The position numbers were made by a program, and so were the translations under genes. This document shows, one piece after another, positions 40,923-49,247 of a stretch of 64,000 bases of DNA. The notes under the pieces are model-generated. The model had not been told where the DNA came from. It saw only the letters and a list, made by a program, of their open reading frames with translations, and ran no database searches. How positions within the stretch are numbered: the stretch's first letter is position 1; every line of letters begins with the position of its first letter. Source of the DNA: Fibrobacterota bacterium (GTDB lineage Bacteria > Fibrobacterota > Chitinivibrionia > Chitinivibrionales > Chitinispirillaceae); NCBI GenBank assembly GCA_023436205.1, contig JAEZKC010000068.1, positions 76,512-140,511 of the forward strand, read 5' to 3'.

Positions 40923-42167
40923 TTACGATTCTGTAAGCCGACTCAGTTCCTCTGTAAGAAATTGCCCCCATTTTTCCTCCATAATTCGTGGCGCAGTTAT
41001 GAAAAGATCCTTATCTCCTCTTCCGGACACATTTACAATTATGCTTTCGTCACAAGAAAGAGTGGGAGCGATTTTAATGGCTCCGGCCAGTGCATGTGAA
41101 GATTCCATGGCAGCAATAATTCCCTCCTTTAAGGCAAAAAAGCGAAAGGCCTCAATAGTTTCTTCATCGGTAGCATTTATAAATTCTATCCTTCCCTCAT
41201 CTCCCAGATTTGCCAGCTGGGGGCCGATTCCTGCATAGTCAAGCCCGGCACTGATTGATGCTGTCGGCATGAGAGTGCCATCGCTCTCAACAAGGAATCT
41301 GGAGCGGTACCCCTGCTGAACGGAATCTGTTCCACTACCCGACATGCGTGAAGCATGCTGCCCCGGTTCCGAACCGAAACCTCCGGCTTCAACTCCGATT
41401 AACCTGACACTCTTTTTATGAATGAACTGGTTGAAGAATCCAATGGCATTTGATCCTCCCCCCACACAGGCAATCAATGCAGATGGGTCACCGATATTCA
41501 AATCCTGGAACTGCGTTTCCACTTCTTTACCGATTACAGACTGGAACTCTCTTACAATATGCGGGTAGGGGTGAGGTCCCAGAGCACTTCCAATCAAGTA
41601 GTAAGTGTCGTTATAATGGCGGGATAAATGTTCGAAGGCTGCATCTACTGCATCCGTCAGGGTCTGGGTTTTACTTGTTACAGGAACGACTTTTGCCCCG
41701 AGCAGCTCCATTATATAAACATTAGGTTTCTGTCTGATGCAGTCTTTCAGTCCCATGAAAACAGTGCATTCCAGACCAAGCCGGGCGCAAACTGTTGCAG
41801 TGGCGATTCCGTGCTGGCCTGCGCCGGTTTCTGTAATGACTTTCCTTTTGCCCATCCGTAAGGCAAGCAGTCCCTGACCGTAAGCATTGTTAATCTTGTG
41901 TGCACCCGTATGGGCTAACCCCTCCAGTTTAAGATAAATCTGAGCACCTCCCAGTACTTTCGATGCATTCCTGGCGTAAAGCAATGGCGTAGGACGGCCG
42001 ATGAAATTTTTCTGAATATCCGCTAATTCACTCAGAAAAGCGGGGTCTTCTTTGCAGGATAAAAACAGTGACTCAAGATTGTTCAGGTATGGGATGAGCT
42101 CAGGGTTGACGTACGCTCCCCCATAGGGCCCGAAGTAAGGCGAGAAACTGACAGCTGAACCGGACAT
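40923..42167 (-). CDS. trpB: Tryptophan synthase beta chain, standalone and attenuator-controlled
   Basis: The 414-residue product condenses indole with serine using pyridoxal phosphate. It is the TrpB1 type: FGPYGGAYVNPELIPYLNNLE, the PLP Lys in GLAHTGAHKINNAYGQGLLA, TETGAGQHGIATATV (Glu of the catalytic set), the phosphate-binding GGGSNAIGFF, and SISAGLDYAGIGPQLANL. The ATG is preceded by AAGGGGG at 5 nt spacing. No trpA or other trp gene adjoins: downstream is a terminator, upstream a leader with a Trp-rich peptide and terminator (42213-42317). So it is a one-gene operon with its own attenuation. Confidence 0.96.
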   Translation of the reverse strand: MSGSAVSFSPYFGPYGGAYVNPELIPYLNNLESLFLSCKEDPAFLSELADIQKNFIGRPTPLLYARNASKVLGGAQIYLKLEGLAHTGAHKINNAYGQGLLALRMGKRKVITETGAGQHGIATATVCARLGLECTVFMGLKDCIRQKPNVYIMELLGAKVVPVTSKTQTLTDAVDAAFEHLSRHYNDTYYLIGSALGPHPYPHIVREFQSVIGKEVETQFQDLNIGDPSALIACVGGGSNAIGFFNQFIHKKSVRLIGVEAGGFGSEPGQHASRMSGSGTDSVQQGYRSRFLVESDGTLMPTASISAGLDYAGIGPQLANLGDEGRIEFINATDEETIEAFRFFALKEGIIAAMESSHALAGAIKIAPTLSCDESIIVNVSGRGDKDLFITAPRIMEEKWGQFLTEELSRLTES

Positions 42168-42212
42168 GGTAACCCCCTTTAGGTAGTTGTTACGGTTTCC
42201 GGCCTTGCTGCC

Positions 42213-42247
42213 AAAAAAAAGAGCCGCTGGTCGGAAACCGGCGGCTC
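42213..42247 (-). terminator. Attenuator (terminator 3:4) of trpB
   Basis: On the minus strand GAGCCGCCGGT pairs with ACCAGCGGCTC (11-bp arms, one mismatch) around TTCCG, followed directly by TTTTTTTT (42220-42213). The U-tract ends 45 bp before the trpB ATG. Segment CGGTTTC (42240-42234) within it can instead pair with upstream GAAGCCG (42292-42286), forming the antiterminator. Confidence 0.92.
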
Positions 42248-42272
42248 GCTATTATCTGAATGTTATGTGAAA

Positions 42273-42317
42273 CTATGCGATTCGACGGCTTCGGTTGTGT
42301 CGAAGCCACCACCACAT
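42273..42317 (-). CDS. trpL: trp leader peptide, MWWWLRHNRSRRIA
   Basis: A 14-codon open frame on the minus strand. It begins ATG at 42317, continues TGG TGG TGG CTT CGA, and ends at TAG (42275-42273). Three consecutive Trp codons lie inside the first arm of hairpin 1:2 (GGCTTCG 42307-42301 with CGAAGCC 42293-42287). An AGAGAGA stretch about 10 nt before the ATG can serve as ribosome binding site. It is in the right place, 26 nt before the attenuator hairpin, so a ribosome stalled at the Trp codons would cover arm 1 and free arm 2 for pairing with arm 3. It is likely a regulatory peptide, with no function as a product. Confidence 0.9.
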   Translation of the reverse strand: MWWWLRHNRSRRIA

Positions 42318-42368
42318 TTGTGCTGATTCTCTCTGATGATTTATTAAGTCTCGATTTTGCATAGTATC

Positions 42369-42397
42369 AAAATAGTTGATAAGGAATAGGTGATCAA
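42369..42397 (-). promoter_or_regulatory. Candidate promoter of the trp leader
   Basis: On the minus strand TTGATC (42397-42392) and TATTTT (42374-42369) are spaced by 17 bp, about 50 bp before the leader ATG. TTGAT and ATCAA around it form an inverted repeat that could be an operator. Prediction only. Confidence 0.4.
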
Positions 42398-42421
42398 GAG
42401 ATTATTCGCTCCAGATGCTCC

Positions 42422-42775
42422 TTACCATCGAACCATATCAGGTAATTGGTCTACCGTTATCGTCTTCTGATTCGACATGGCTGTCTTCCAGTCGTTCACT
42501 GAATTTCCGTTCCAGTCCCTTGATGCCCATACTACAGAAAATGACCAGGGCGGATCGTTATTGGGGTTGAGCTGATTCATGGTTTCCGCCACGCCAACAA
42601 TTTTATTGTATCCTATGGATTTACAGGTGTTACAGTCGTTCCAGTCTTCATAGTAGTCTGAAGAAACGATATCAACCATGGCATCACCGGGGTACCAATC
42701 GGATACTTTCGCAAACTGTTCCGGGGAGCAGAATATGGTGGCATGTCTGCCATCACTTTGTGTTCTAATCCTCAA
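42422..42775 (-). pseudogene. GH26 beta-mannanase C-terminal remnant
   Basis: The 117-codon frame lacks a signal peptide, the N-terminal two thirds and the acid Glu of GH26. What remains aligns with the C-terminal half of the intact GH26 gene next door: WYPGDAMVDIVSSDYYEDW against WYPGNDYVDIAGVDGYGANW, KIVGVAETMNQLNPNNDPPWSFSVVWAS against the nucleophile strand, and TITVDQLPDM against NTINLKDLPTA. The Glu in GVAETM corresponds to the nucleophile. It is in opposite orientation to the intact copy, 90 bp away. It ends in QLPDMVRW, beside the trp promoter. Confidence 0.72.
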
Positions 42776-42864
42776 TTAAACGGTACATACGTAACAGGAG
42801 TTGGGTATAATGGTAGTAGTCGAAATAACGTCCAGCGAAGAATACTTAAAGAATAGGAGAGGAT

Positions 42865-44619
42865 ATGATGCATTCAGTTGGAATCCCAGGCACAGAAAAG
42901 ATTGGAAAAGCAATCATCGCAGTACTGTGCAGTGCAGTTGTAACCGGTTTACTTCATGCGGCATCACCTTTTTCTGATGCCGCCCAAAAGGGTGGAATCT
43001 CCGATCTTCAAGCAGGTACCCATACCACACTTGTAAATCCAAATGCAACGGAAGAAGCCAAAGGGCTCATGCGCTATTTAAGTGCTGTGTATGGAGATTA
43101 TGTCCTCTCCGGGCACCAGGCATCCTACACCTGGAGTACTGCTGAATCTGAACTGGCAAGCATCAGATTGTGGACAGGCGAGACTCCCGCTGTACGGGGT
43201 TTTGATTTTATGGATGTGATAAACAGTTGGGGGGCGCCGCATGCCCGTGAAGCACTCAAATGGGCTCAGACAGAGGGGGGAATTCTTCATCTCTGCTGGC
43301 ACTGGCGTCTGGGCGGCGGTGGTTTTTACTCTTCCGACAAATCTTTTCCTGCCGGGGATCCTGAAACAAACGCCACCATAAATGCAGATCTTAAAAAGCT
43401 GGGTGATGAACTGCAGAAATTTGCGGATGCTAAAATTCCCGTGCTATGGCGTCCTATGCATGAGCCCCCCGGAAGCTGGTTCTGGTGGCATACTGCAGGC
43501 GCCGACAAGTATGTACGACTCTGGAAACACATGTACAACTATCTGGTAAACGAACGCAAGCTGAATAATCTTATATGGGTGTATTCCGGTGCAGATAATT
43601 CGGGCTACAGAGATTCAAACTGGTACCCCGGCAATGATTATGTGGATATTGCAGGAGTTGATGGCTATGGCGCGAATTGGCAAACCTATTGGGACGGGTT
43701 GTTTACATTATCCAGTAATGGCCGGAAAATGGCTGCTATGACAGAAAACAAAAAGTTTCCTCCCTGGAGTACATCCAACCCATGGCTGTTCACCACCTGC
43801 TGGAATAATGAAATTTTTAATTCGCTTTCGCAAACCGACTTCACTAATCATTATAACCATGCCAATACTATAAATCTCAAAGACCTGCCTACAGCGAAAG
43901 ATCCTGTTACAGGGCTTCCCAAGACCACGTGGGATAAGATGCTGGCCCCCAAGGTACCGGTGGGACCTGAAGGCAATCAGGCTCTTAATCAGCTTGTATC
44001 GGTATCCTCTGTTGATGAGTCCACTCATAATGGTTCCTATGCTGTGGATGGCAATATGGCCACTCGTTGGTCAAGTGCTTATCGCGATGGTGAATGGATC
44101 ACTGTTAAACTGGATTCGGTGAGAGTGATCAATCGTGTGGTTCTGTACTGGGAAGTGGCGTATGCTTCGGAGTACCAGCTGCAGGTTTCTACTGATAGTC
44201 TTACCTGGACTACTGTTCATCATGAGCTTAATGGTGCAGGGGGGGAGGAAGAGGTTAGTTTTGTTCCGGTTCATGCGCGATATGTTCGCTTGCTGGGCGC
44301 AAACCGGGCAACCGAGTATGGCATAAGTTTATACGAGTTTGAAATATATCAGTATCTGGGATCAACCATTTTACAAACCGAGGTTACTGGCAGGCAGGCT
44401 AAAATTAATGAGGTAAGATGGAATGATGCACATGTGTTCGCAAATCTTGAGCGTGCCGGTGTTCTTGAAATCAGAGATCTATCAGGGAGAATTGTAGCTC
44501 GTAAACAGGGAATAGGTCCGCTCAGAATTGATCGCAGCCGTTTGCCGGCGGGCATGCTCATTGTGGAAGCAAAAGAGGGCAGCAAGAGATCCGGCAGAAC
44601 CTTTGTAAATGTTAAATAG
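42865..44619 (+). CDS. GH26 beta-mannanase with discoidin and sorting modules
   Basis: A 584-residue secreted enzyme (AGGAGAGG before the ATG; signal peptide to about GLLHAA). The GH26 (beta/alpha)8 barrel spans about 55-345: GHQASYTW, RGFDFMDV, HLCWHWRLGGGGFYS, the acid Glu200 in VLWRPMHEPPGSWFWW, and the nucleophile Glu294 in MAAMTENKKFPP. A discoidin (F5/8-C) domain follows at about 370-495 (SYAVDGNMATRWSSAYRDGEWI ... ISLYEFEIYQ) and a C-terminal sorting-like module at about 512-584. Cleaves beta-1,4-mannans. The discoidin domain is close to the one inserted in the GH9 cellulase, suggesting module shuffling between the two genes. Confidence 0.93.
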   Translation: MMHSVGIPGTEKIGKAIIAVLCSAVVTGLLHAASPFSDAAQKGGISDLQAGTHTTLVNPNATEEAKGLMRYLSAVYGDYVLSGHQASYTWSTAESELASIRLWTGETPAVRGFDFMDVINSWGAPHAREALKWAQTEGGILHLCWHWRLGGGGFYSSDKSFPAGDPETNATINADLKKLGDELQKFADAKIPVLWRPMHEPPGSWFWWHTAGADKYVRLWKHMYNYLVNERKLNNLIWVYSGADNSGYRDSNWYPGNDYVDIAGVDGYGANWQTYWDGLFTLSSNGRKMAAMTENKKFPPWSTSNPWLFTTCWNNEIFNSLSQTDFTNHYNHANTINLKDLPTAKDPVTGLPKTTWDKMLAPKVPVGPEGNQALNQLVSVSSVDESTHNGSYAVDGNMATRWSSAYRDGEWITVKLDSVRVINRVVLYWEVAYASEYQLQVSTDSLTWTTVHHELNGAGGEEEVSFVPVHARYVRLLGANRATEYGISLYEFEIYQYLGSTILQTEVTGRQAKINEVRWNDAHVFANLERAGVLEIRDLSGRIVARKQGIGPLRIDRSRLPAGMLIVEAKEGSKRSGRTFVNVK

Positions 44620-45117
44620 GTTGACACCATGGTTAGGCTCCTGCTGACCTGTCATCGGCTACCGCCTACGCTCTGTATATGCAGAGCGCAGGTCCTCCAA
44701 AGAGAATTGTTGATTTAGGATTGATGGTTGTTGATTTCAGAGTAATGCAAAGTTGTTGTGTGATGCTGGGCCACGCTCCGCTCATGCTGAGCGTAGGTCC
44801 GCCGGAGTCGAAGCATAATTCCTCGTTATCAGGCCGGTGTAATTATATTTACCTTCCGGCGCCCAGCTGATTCCCCGCTTCCGCTCACATTGAGCGTAGG
44901 TCCGCCGGAGTCGAAATGTAATCCCCCTTGCGCTCATGCTGAGCATAGGTCCTCCGGAGTCAAAAGAGAATTGTTGATTTCAGAGTAACGCAAAGTTGTT
45001 GTGTAATGCTGCCCCGCTTCCGCTCACATTGAGCGTAGGTCCGCCGGAGTCGAAATGTAATCTCCATTTACGCTCATACAGAGCGCAGGTCCTCTGAAGT
45101 CGAAGCATATTATTGTT
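44620..45117 (+). repeat. Family-2 repeat array (six copies) downstream of GH26
   Basis: This 498-bp stretch has no gene. Intact copies: 44779-44816 (loop ATGCT, tail AGCAT), 44882-44919 (ACATT/AATGT) and 45021-45058 (ACATT/AATGT). Degenerate copies: 44669-44710 (longer stem CGCTCTG/CAGAGCG), 44931-44968 (loop ATGCT, tail region CAAAAGAGAA) and 45071-45108 (ATACA/AGCAT, no match). A 41-nt linker starting TTGTTGATTTCAGAGTAA is itself repeated at 44729-44769 and 44971-45011, showing that array units have duplicated together. Confidence 0.85.
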
Positions 45118-45627
45118 CTACTGGTAATTTTTGTAGGTGATTTCTGTATTGTCGAGCATCTTAAAAACATACTTTTCGATGCTTTTAAAAACATACCTTT
45201 TAGAATTTTCGAAATTTGAATCTATGCGCGATTCCGGTGATGATTTCCAAAGAACTTCACGGCATAATTTTGCACTCTTAACCTCAATCCTATGCGGGTA
45301 GTATCTTCCTTCATACATTCCAGTTGCTGCTGACCCAAGTTCAGAGGGTAGATCAAAAAATTGAGAAACAACCAATGAGTCTAGCAGAGATTGGAATTCC
45401 TCTGCAGAGAAACTTCCAGAAAAGGAAACTGAATGTACCTCATCATCTTTACTTGGTATGTCAGAAAGTCTCTTTGAATGTCTGGACATTGTGGTAAATT
45501 CATAGCGCTCAGGTGTTATTCTGATTTCGGTACCTTTACATTTGTACGAAATCACTTCCAATGGTGAGTCTAGCCTGGCACCAGTGATTGCGACCAGCAT
45601 GATGGAAATTCCGATTACCCTTTTCAT
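45118..45627 (-). CDS. Secreted protein of unknown function
   Basis: A 169-residue product preceded by AAAGGGATT. The signal sequence is MKRVIGISIMLVAITGARLDS, then ITPERYEFTTMSRHS, SVSFSGSFSAEEFQSLLDSLVVSQFFDLPSEL and YEGRYYPHRIEVKSAKLCREVLW. The F-x-x-L-x-x-L ... F-x-x-L-P pattern recalls small secreted proteins that measure deviation from a threshold in FCB bacteria, but no family is assigned. Confidence 0.5.
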   Translation of the reverse strand: MKRVIGISIMLVAITGARLDSPLEVISYKCKGTEIRITPERYEFTTMSRHSKRLSDIPSKDDEVHSVSFSGSFSAEEFQSLLDSLVVSQFFDLPSELGSAATGMYEGRYYPHRIEVKSAKLCREVLWKSSPESRIDSNFENSKRYVFKSIEKYVFKMLDNTEITYKNYQ

Positions 45628-45681
45628 AATCCCTTTCTGTTAACTTTTGATGTTTTTACGCTGGCTGAATAAGCCAGCATT

Positions 45682-46359
45682 TTACCCGTATAAGATTCCT
45701 AACTCCTCCTTAAGTACGTTTTCTATTATGTCTGAATCATTAACATGGCAAATTTCAATACGAACATAGCCTAGATCTGCTGCAGATATGTTTTGATCTC
45801 TAAGTCTAACGACATATTCACCAGATAACCAGGAATCATCAAAGCGGGAGTCCCATCTGTTATAGCTAAACTCTGGTTCTCCAAGAAATTTGGAGATATG
45901 CTGTTTAAAAAGTGCGGTTGCCTTATACATGTCGATTTCTTCTGAATCAAAGAAATATTCAGAAGTGATATAAAGTCGCCTTATCTTCCATGATGTTGCA
46001 TCGTCGCACTTTTGAATTTGGAAACAAACCTTTATCAAATCGTTATATTTGGCTTTTATATTCGATACAAACCAGATAATGTGGTTATAATAATCTGTAG
46101 TAATGTATTCTTCTACTTGAGACTGCGGCATATTGAACATGTCAAAGATATTTTTAATTCCCGGAATTCCCAAATCCAACGGTTTGGCGGGTCTACCGAA
46201 TCTTTCAGCTCTATTTATCTGTTGTAATTCCAGAAGTTTTGCAAAGTATTCACTGGTAAGTGAATTGAAAATTCCTCTTTCAAAAGGGTTATTGCGATAC
46301 CTCAACCGTAGGGCGGCAAACCAAAACCTGTCTATAATTGATCTAATGAATTCAAACAT
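45682..46359 (-). CDS. Protein of unknown function (225 residues)
   Basis: A soluble, charged protein. It begins MFEFIRSIIDRFWFAALRLRYRNN, has an amphipathic helix (NSLTSEYFAKLLELQQINRAERFG), then beta/alpha sequence (YYNHIIWFVSNIKAKYNDLIKVCFQ, VRIEICHVNDSDIIENVLKEELGILY). I do not recognise it. Its ATG directly follows the stop of the small open frame upstream (TAAATG), so that frame is probably a genuine partner or the end of a larger former gene. It is bordered by the low-function secreted gene. Confidence 0.5.
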   Translation of the reverse strand: MFEFIRSIIDRFWFAALRLRYRNNPFERGIFNSLTSEYFAKLLELQQINRAERFGRPAKPLDLGIPGIKNIFDMFNMPQSQVEEYITTDYYNHIIWFVSNIKAKYNDLIKVCFQIQKCDDATSWKIRRLYITSEYFFDSEEIDMYKATALFKQHISKFLGEPEFSYNRWDSRFDDSWLSGEYVVRLRDQNISAADLGYVRIEICHVNDSDIIENVLKEELGILYG

Positions 46360-46491
46360 TTAACTTACTGCTCCCCACTTAGGTAACTTGCCCTGAAGAT
46401 CATCGTAGTTGCTCGATTGAAAATACTGATATTCTATATGTATGGCAATGGAGACAGAAAAGCCCTTCGGAAGCACTACAGAGACAAACAT
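46360..46491 (-). CDS. Short conserved-looking frame, possible remnant of a larger gene
   Basis: Forty-three codons from ATG 46491, open further upstream to about 46545, end at TAA just before the 225-residue gene. The peptide MFVSVVLPKGFSVSIAIHI and YFQSSNYDDLQGKLPKWGAVS looks coding rather than random (regular beta strand then a G-K-L-P-K-W turn). It may be the C-terminus of a truncated gene. The remaining 236 bp up to the GH5 gene show nothing else. Confidence 0.35.
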   Translation of the reverse strand: MFVSVVLPKGFSVSIAIHIEYQYFQSSNYDDLQGKLPKWGAVS

Positions 46492-46727
46492 CACCAAAAC
46501 CCCTGGCGATGATTGAAATGCACCCCTTTTCCAGACTCTCTTAAAGTTTTACTACACAATCGAAGCATCATGCCCATGTGGCTGAATTCCGTAACTTGCT
46601 GATATTTCGTCAAATCCGGCATTAAGTATTCCCGCAAAGCTTAAACACAGAGCATTTCCGCCAATAATGCATTATATTATCAGGTACACAAAGATCCGTT
46701 GTACTATAATAGGTAAGGAGCTTCTGT

Positions 46728-48764
46728 ATGGGTTTTTTTAAAGCTGTAACATCGAGAGCCACTCTTGTGCTTCCGTGTGTGTTTCTCTCTGCAGGTATTG
46801 CAATGTCTCAACAATTGCCCACCGCCAGTTCCATCGCTGCGGAGATGGGAATAGCATGGAATATCGGTAATACCATGGAGGTCCCCGGCGACCCGACTGC
46901 CTGGGGAAATCAAGTGCCCACTCAGGCTTTGATAGATTCAGCCAAAGCTGCCGGATTTTCCACTATCCGCATCCCCTGCGCCTGGGATTCACATGCTGAT
47001 CAGACAACTCTGCAAATCAACCCTGACTGGATCGCCACTGTCAAGAGGGTAGTCGATTACTGCATTAAAGACAGCCTCTTTGTGATTCTCAACAGCCACT
47101 GGGATGGCGGCTGGCTGGAAGAAAACATCAAACAATCCAGTCAGGCAGAAGTCAATCGCAAGCAGGGAGCATATTGGCGCCAGATCGCCACCGCTTTCAA
47201 AGACTATGATCGCCACCTGCTCTTCGCTGGTGCAAATGAACCCGCAGTCCAGGACCCCTACGGCACCCCTTTTGGTGCTGATCGCATGGCTGTCCTCAAT
47301 TCCTACCATCAGACCTTTATCGATTCGGTGCGTGCCACCGGCGGCAACAATGCCTCCCGCACCCTTATCGTGCAGGGGCCAAGATCAGACATAGAGTTGA
47401 CATACCAGGTGATGACCACTATGCCAGTCGATAACATCCCCGACCGGCTTATGGCGGAAGTGCATTTCTATCCCTACCAGTTTACTCTTATGGAGCAGGA
47501 TGAGAGCTGGGGCAAGGTGTTTTATTACTGGGGTCAGAACAACCATTCCACTACCGACACCGAGCGCAACCCCACCTGGGGCGAGGAAGCCTATGTCGAT
47601 TCACTCTTTAATATGATGAAAACCAAGTTTGTTGACAACGGGATTCCGGTCATCCTCGGAGAATTCGGTGCAATGAAACGCATGACCCTCACTGGTGAAG
47701 CCCTCGAGAGGCATATCCTTTCCCGGCGGACCTATTACTATTATGTAGTCTCTGCGGCGAAAGCCAGAGGCATTATCCCCGTTGCCTGGGATACTGGTTA
47801 CAAGGGCAACAAAACAATGACCATTATTGATCGTGAAGGTGTCATTTTTGACTTGGGGCTTCTCAATGCGATTCGCGCCGGTGGTGGTTTACCGAAGCTT
47901 CCGGGCGATACCTCGTTAGTTCCCGGTGGAACGGGTTCCAAGGCGATGAAAATTCTTTATTCTGCCAAGGACTCCCTGTGGGGTCAGGTGCAGCTTGATG
48001 TTGTTAAGCCGAATTTCTCCACCTACGATTCCATTATCGTGCGGGCTTATGTGAATGGCGAGACCGACTACGATTCAGCCGGTGTGAGTAAATATGGTTA
48101 TGTGTCCTTGAGCCTGGTTACCATGTCTGATAGCTGGAAATGGAGAGAGGGGGCCTTCGGTGATGTAACTATGGATAGTTGGGTAGATTACCGTATTCAG
48201 ATTTCCACAAATCTCGCCGACACCAGTAAACCGAAGACCATGGTACCCGCAAATCCTGCCCAGATTGATTTCTTTGCACTGCAGGCATACACCAAAGGAT
48301 TCCGCGGAACAATCTACGTAGACCACATTATCTTCAAAACCAGCAGTGGTGTGAGTGACACATTGTATTCCTTTGATGTGATTGTCCCCGGAAGTGGCAA
48401 GGGCAACGTTCAGCAAGTCAAGTCGATCAGTGTCGATGCTGTTGAATCTGATCAGGAGTGGGTGACCGGGACGACCACCATATGGGGACCCTCCTCACCG
48501 GTTCTGACCCGCGCATCGGTTGTCAAAAACAGTGTCCGCACCAGTGTCGCAAATGGCCGTATCCGCGCGACCTGGTTTGCCCCGCACTCCGGGACAGCGC
48601 AGGTGACAGTGAGAAATCTTCTGGGTAAAACACTGTTCTCCATTTCCCATAAAGCTGTCAAGGGTGCAAACAGCCTGGAAATACCGGCCAAGTACAGTGG
48701 TATGATGATACTGCAGATCCGGCAGGGGGAGACAACCTTTACCGGTAAGATGATCTGTAATTAA
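46728..48764 (+). CDS. GH5 endoglucanase with CBM-like and sorting modules
   Basis: A 678-residue secreted enzyme preceded by AAGGAG, with signal peptide to about GIAMSQQ. The GH5 barrel spans about 35-375: MGIAWNIGNTMEV, RIPCAW, VILNSHWDGGW, the acid Glu171 in LLFAGANEPAVQ, HFYPYQFTL, the nucleophile Glu312 in VILGEFGAMKR, and WDTGYKGN. Then a beta-sandwich (about 405-545, LWGQVQLDVVKPNFSTYDSIIV ... DHIIFKTS) like CBM11-type glucan-binding domains, and a C-terminal sorting-like module (about 600-678, GTAQVTVRNLLGKTLFSI ... GMMILQIRQG). Retaining endo-1,4-glucanase or related glucanase. A terminator follows. Confidence 0.93.
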   Translation: MGFFKAVTSRATLVLPCVFLSAGIAMSQQLPTASSIAAEMGIAWNIGNTMEVPGDPTAWGNQVPTQALIDSAKAAGFSTIRIPCAWDSHADQTTLQINPDWIATVKRVVDYCIKDSLFVILNSHWDGGWLEENIKQSSQAEVNRKQGAYWRQIATAFKDYDRHLLFAGANEPAVQDPYGTPFGADRMAVLNSYHQTFIDSVRATGGNNASRTLIVQGPRSDIELTYQVMTTMPVDNIPDRLMAEVHFYPYQFTLMEQDESWGKVFYYWGQNNHSTTDTERNPTWGEEAYVDSLFNMMKTKFVDNGIPVILGEFGAMKRMTLTGEALERHILSRRTYYYYVVSAAKARGIIPVAWDTGYKGNKTMTIIDREGVIFDLGLLNAIRAGGGLPKLPGDTSLVPGGTGSKAMKILYSAKDSLWGQVQLDVVKPNFSTYDSIIVRAYVNGETDYDSAGVSKYGYVSLSLVTMSDSWKWREGAFGDVTMDSWVDYRIQISTNLADTSKPKTMVPANPAQIDFFALQAYTKGFRGTIYVDHIIFKTSSGVSDTLYSFDVIVPGSGKGNVQQVKSISVDAVESDQEWVTGTTTIWGPSSPVLTRASVVKNSVRTSVANGRIRATWFAPHSGTAQVTVRNLLGKTLFSISHKAVKGANSLEIPAKYSGMMILQIRQGETTFTGKMICN

Positions 48765-48786
48765 GAAGTGCAGTGGATTGACTTTG

Positions 48787-48819
48787 AAGGAGCTCTGTTT
48801 ATTACAGGGCTCCTTTTTT
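48787..48819 (+). terminator. Intrinsic terminator after GH5
   Basis: AAGGAGCTCTGT and ACAGGGCTCCTT form a 12-bp stem (one wobble) around TTATT, followed by TTTTTTG. Confidence 0.9.
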
Positions 48820-48852
48820 GTTTGATTCCGGCACCAGAAAGCCACCCCGTTC

Positions 48853-49155
48853 CGCTCATCCTGAGCGCAGGTCCGCCGAAGTCAAAAGAGACTGCACGAA
48901 TTGACGACTGCACGACCACACGATTTAAGAATCAGAACCTGAAGCTGCCCCGCTCCGCTCATCCTGAGCGTAGGTCCGCCGGAGTCGAAGGATAATCCTG
49001 GGACCTCCCACGTTCCGCTCACATTGAGTGCAGGTCCTCCGGAGTCAAAAGAGAGTTGTTGATTTGTGATTGATGAATGAACAGAACCTGTAATTGTTGT
49101 ACGCTAATGCCCCGTTCCGCTCATCCTGAGCGTAGGTCCACCGGAGTCGAAGGAT
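48853..49155 (+). repeat. Family-2 repeat array (four copies) downstream of GH5
   Basis: Copies at 48853 (ATCCT, tail CAAAAGAGA, no match), 48956-48993 (ATCCT/AGGAT), 49016 (ACATT, degenerate tail) and 49118-49155 (ATCCT/AGGAT). The two intact copies keep loop-tail complementarity with a pentamer different from that in the GH26 array. The spacers share AGAACCTG-containing sequence. The 483-bp gap between GH5 and the DHFR-like gene contains only this array and the terminator. Confidence 0.85.
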
Positions 49156-49247
49156 AATCCCCACACCCGTTGACTATCTCTCCATCCCTCTTCGTATTCT
49201 AAATAAGATGCTCACCACTTTGTGACCCCTCCACCAAAGGAGTACAA

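Noticed and set aside
42422..42775. The GH26 fragment as an independent small gene upstream of trpB
   Set aside because: It lacks a signal peptide and the acid Glu region, and has no ribosome binding site. It reads as a remnant.
42801..42864. A TATAAT box upstream of GH26 as promoter
   Set aside because: A perfect -10 hexamer is present, but no -35 hexamer at suitable spacing; too weak to annotate.
44620..45117. CRISPR array
   Set aside because: Repeats are spaced irregularly, each has internal hairpins and variable pentamers, spacers are themselves duplicated, and no cas gene is in the window.
46701..46727. A TATAAT box upstream of GH5
   Set aside because: No acceptable -35 hexamer 16-18 bp upstream; could be chance in A/T-rich sequence.
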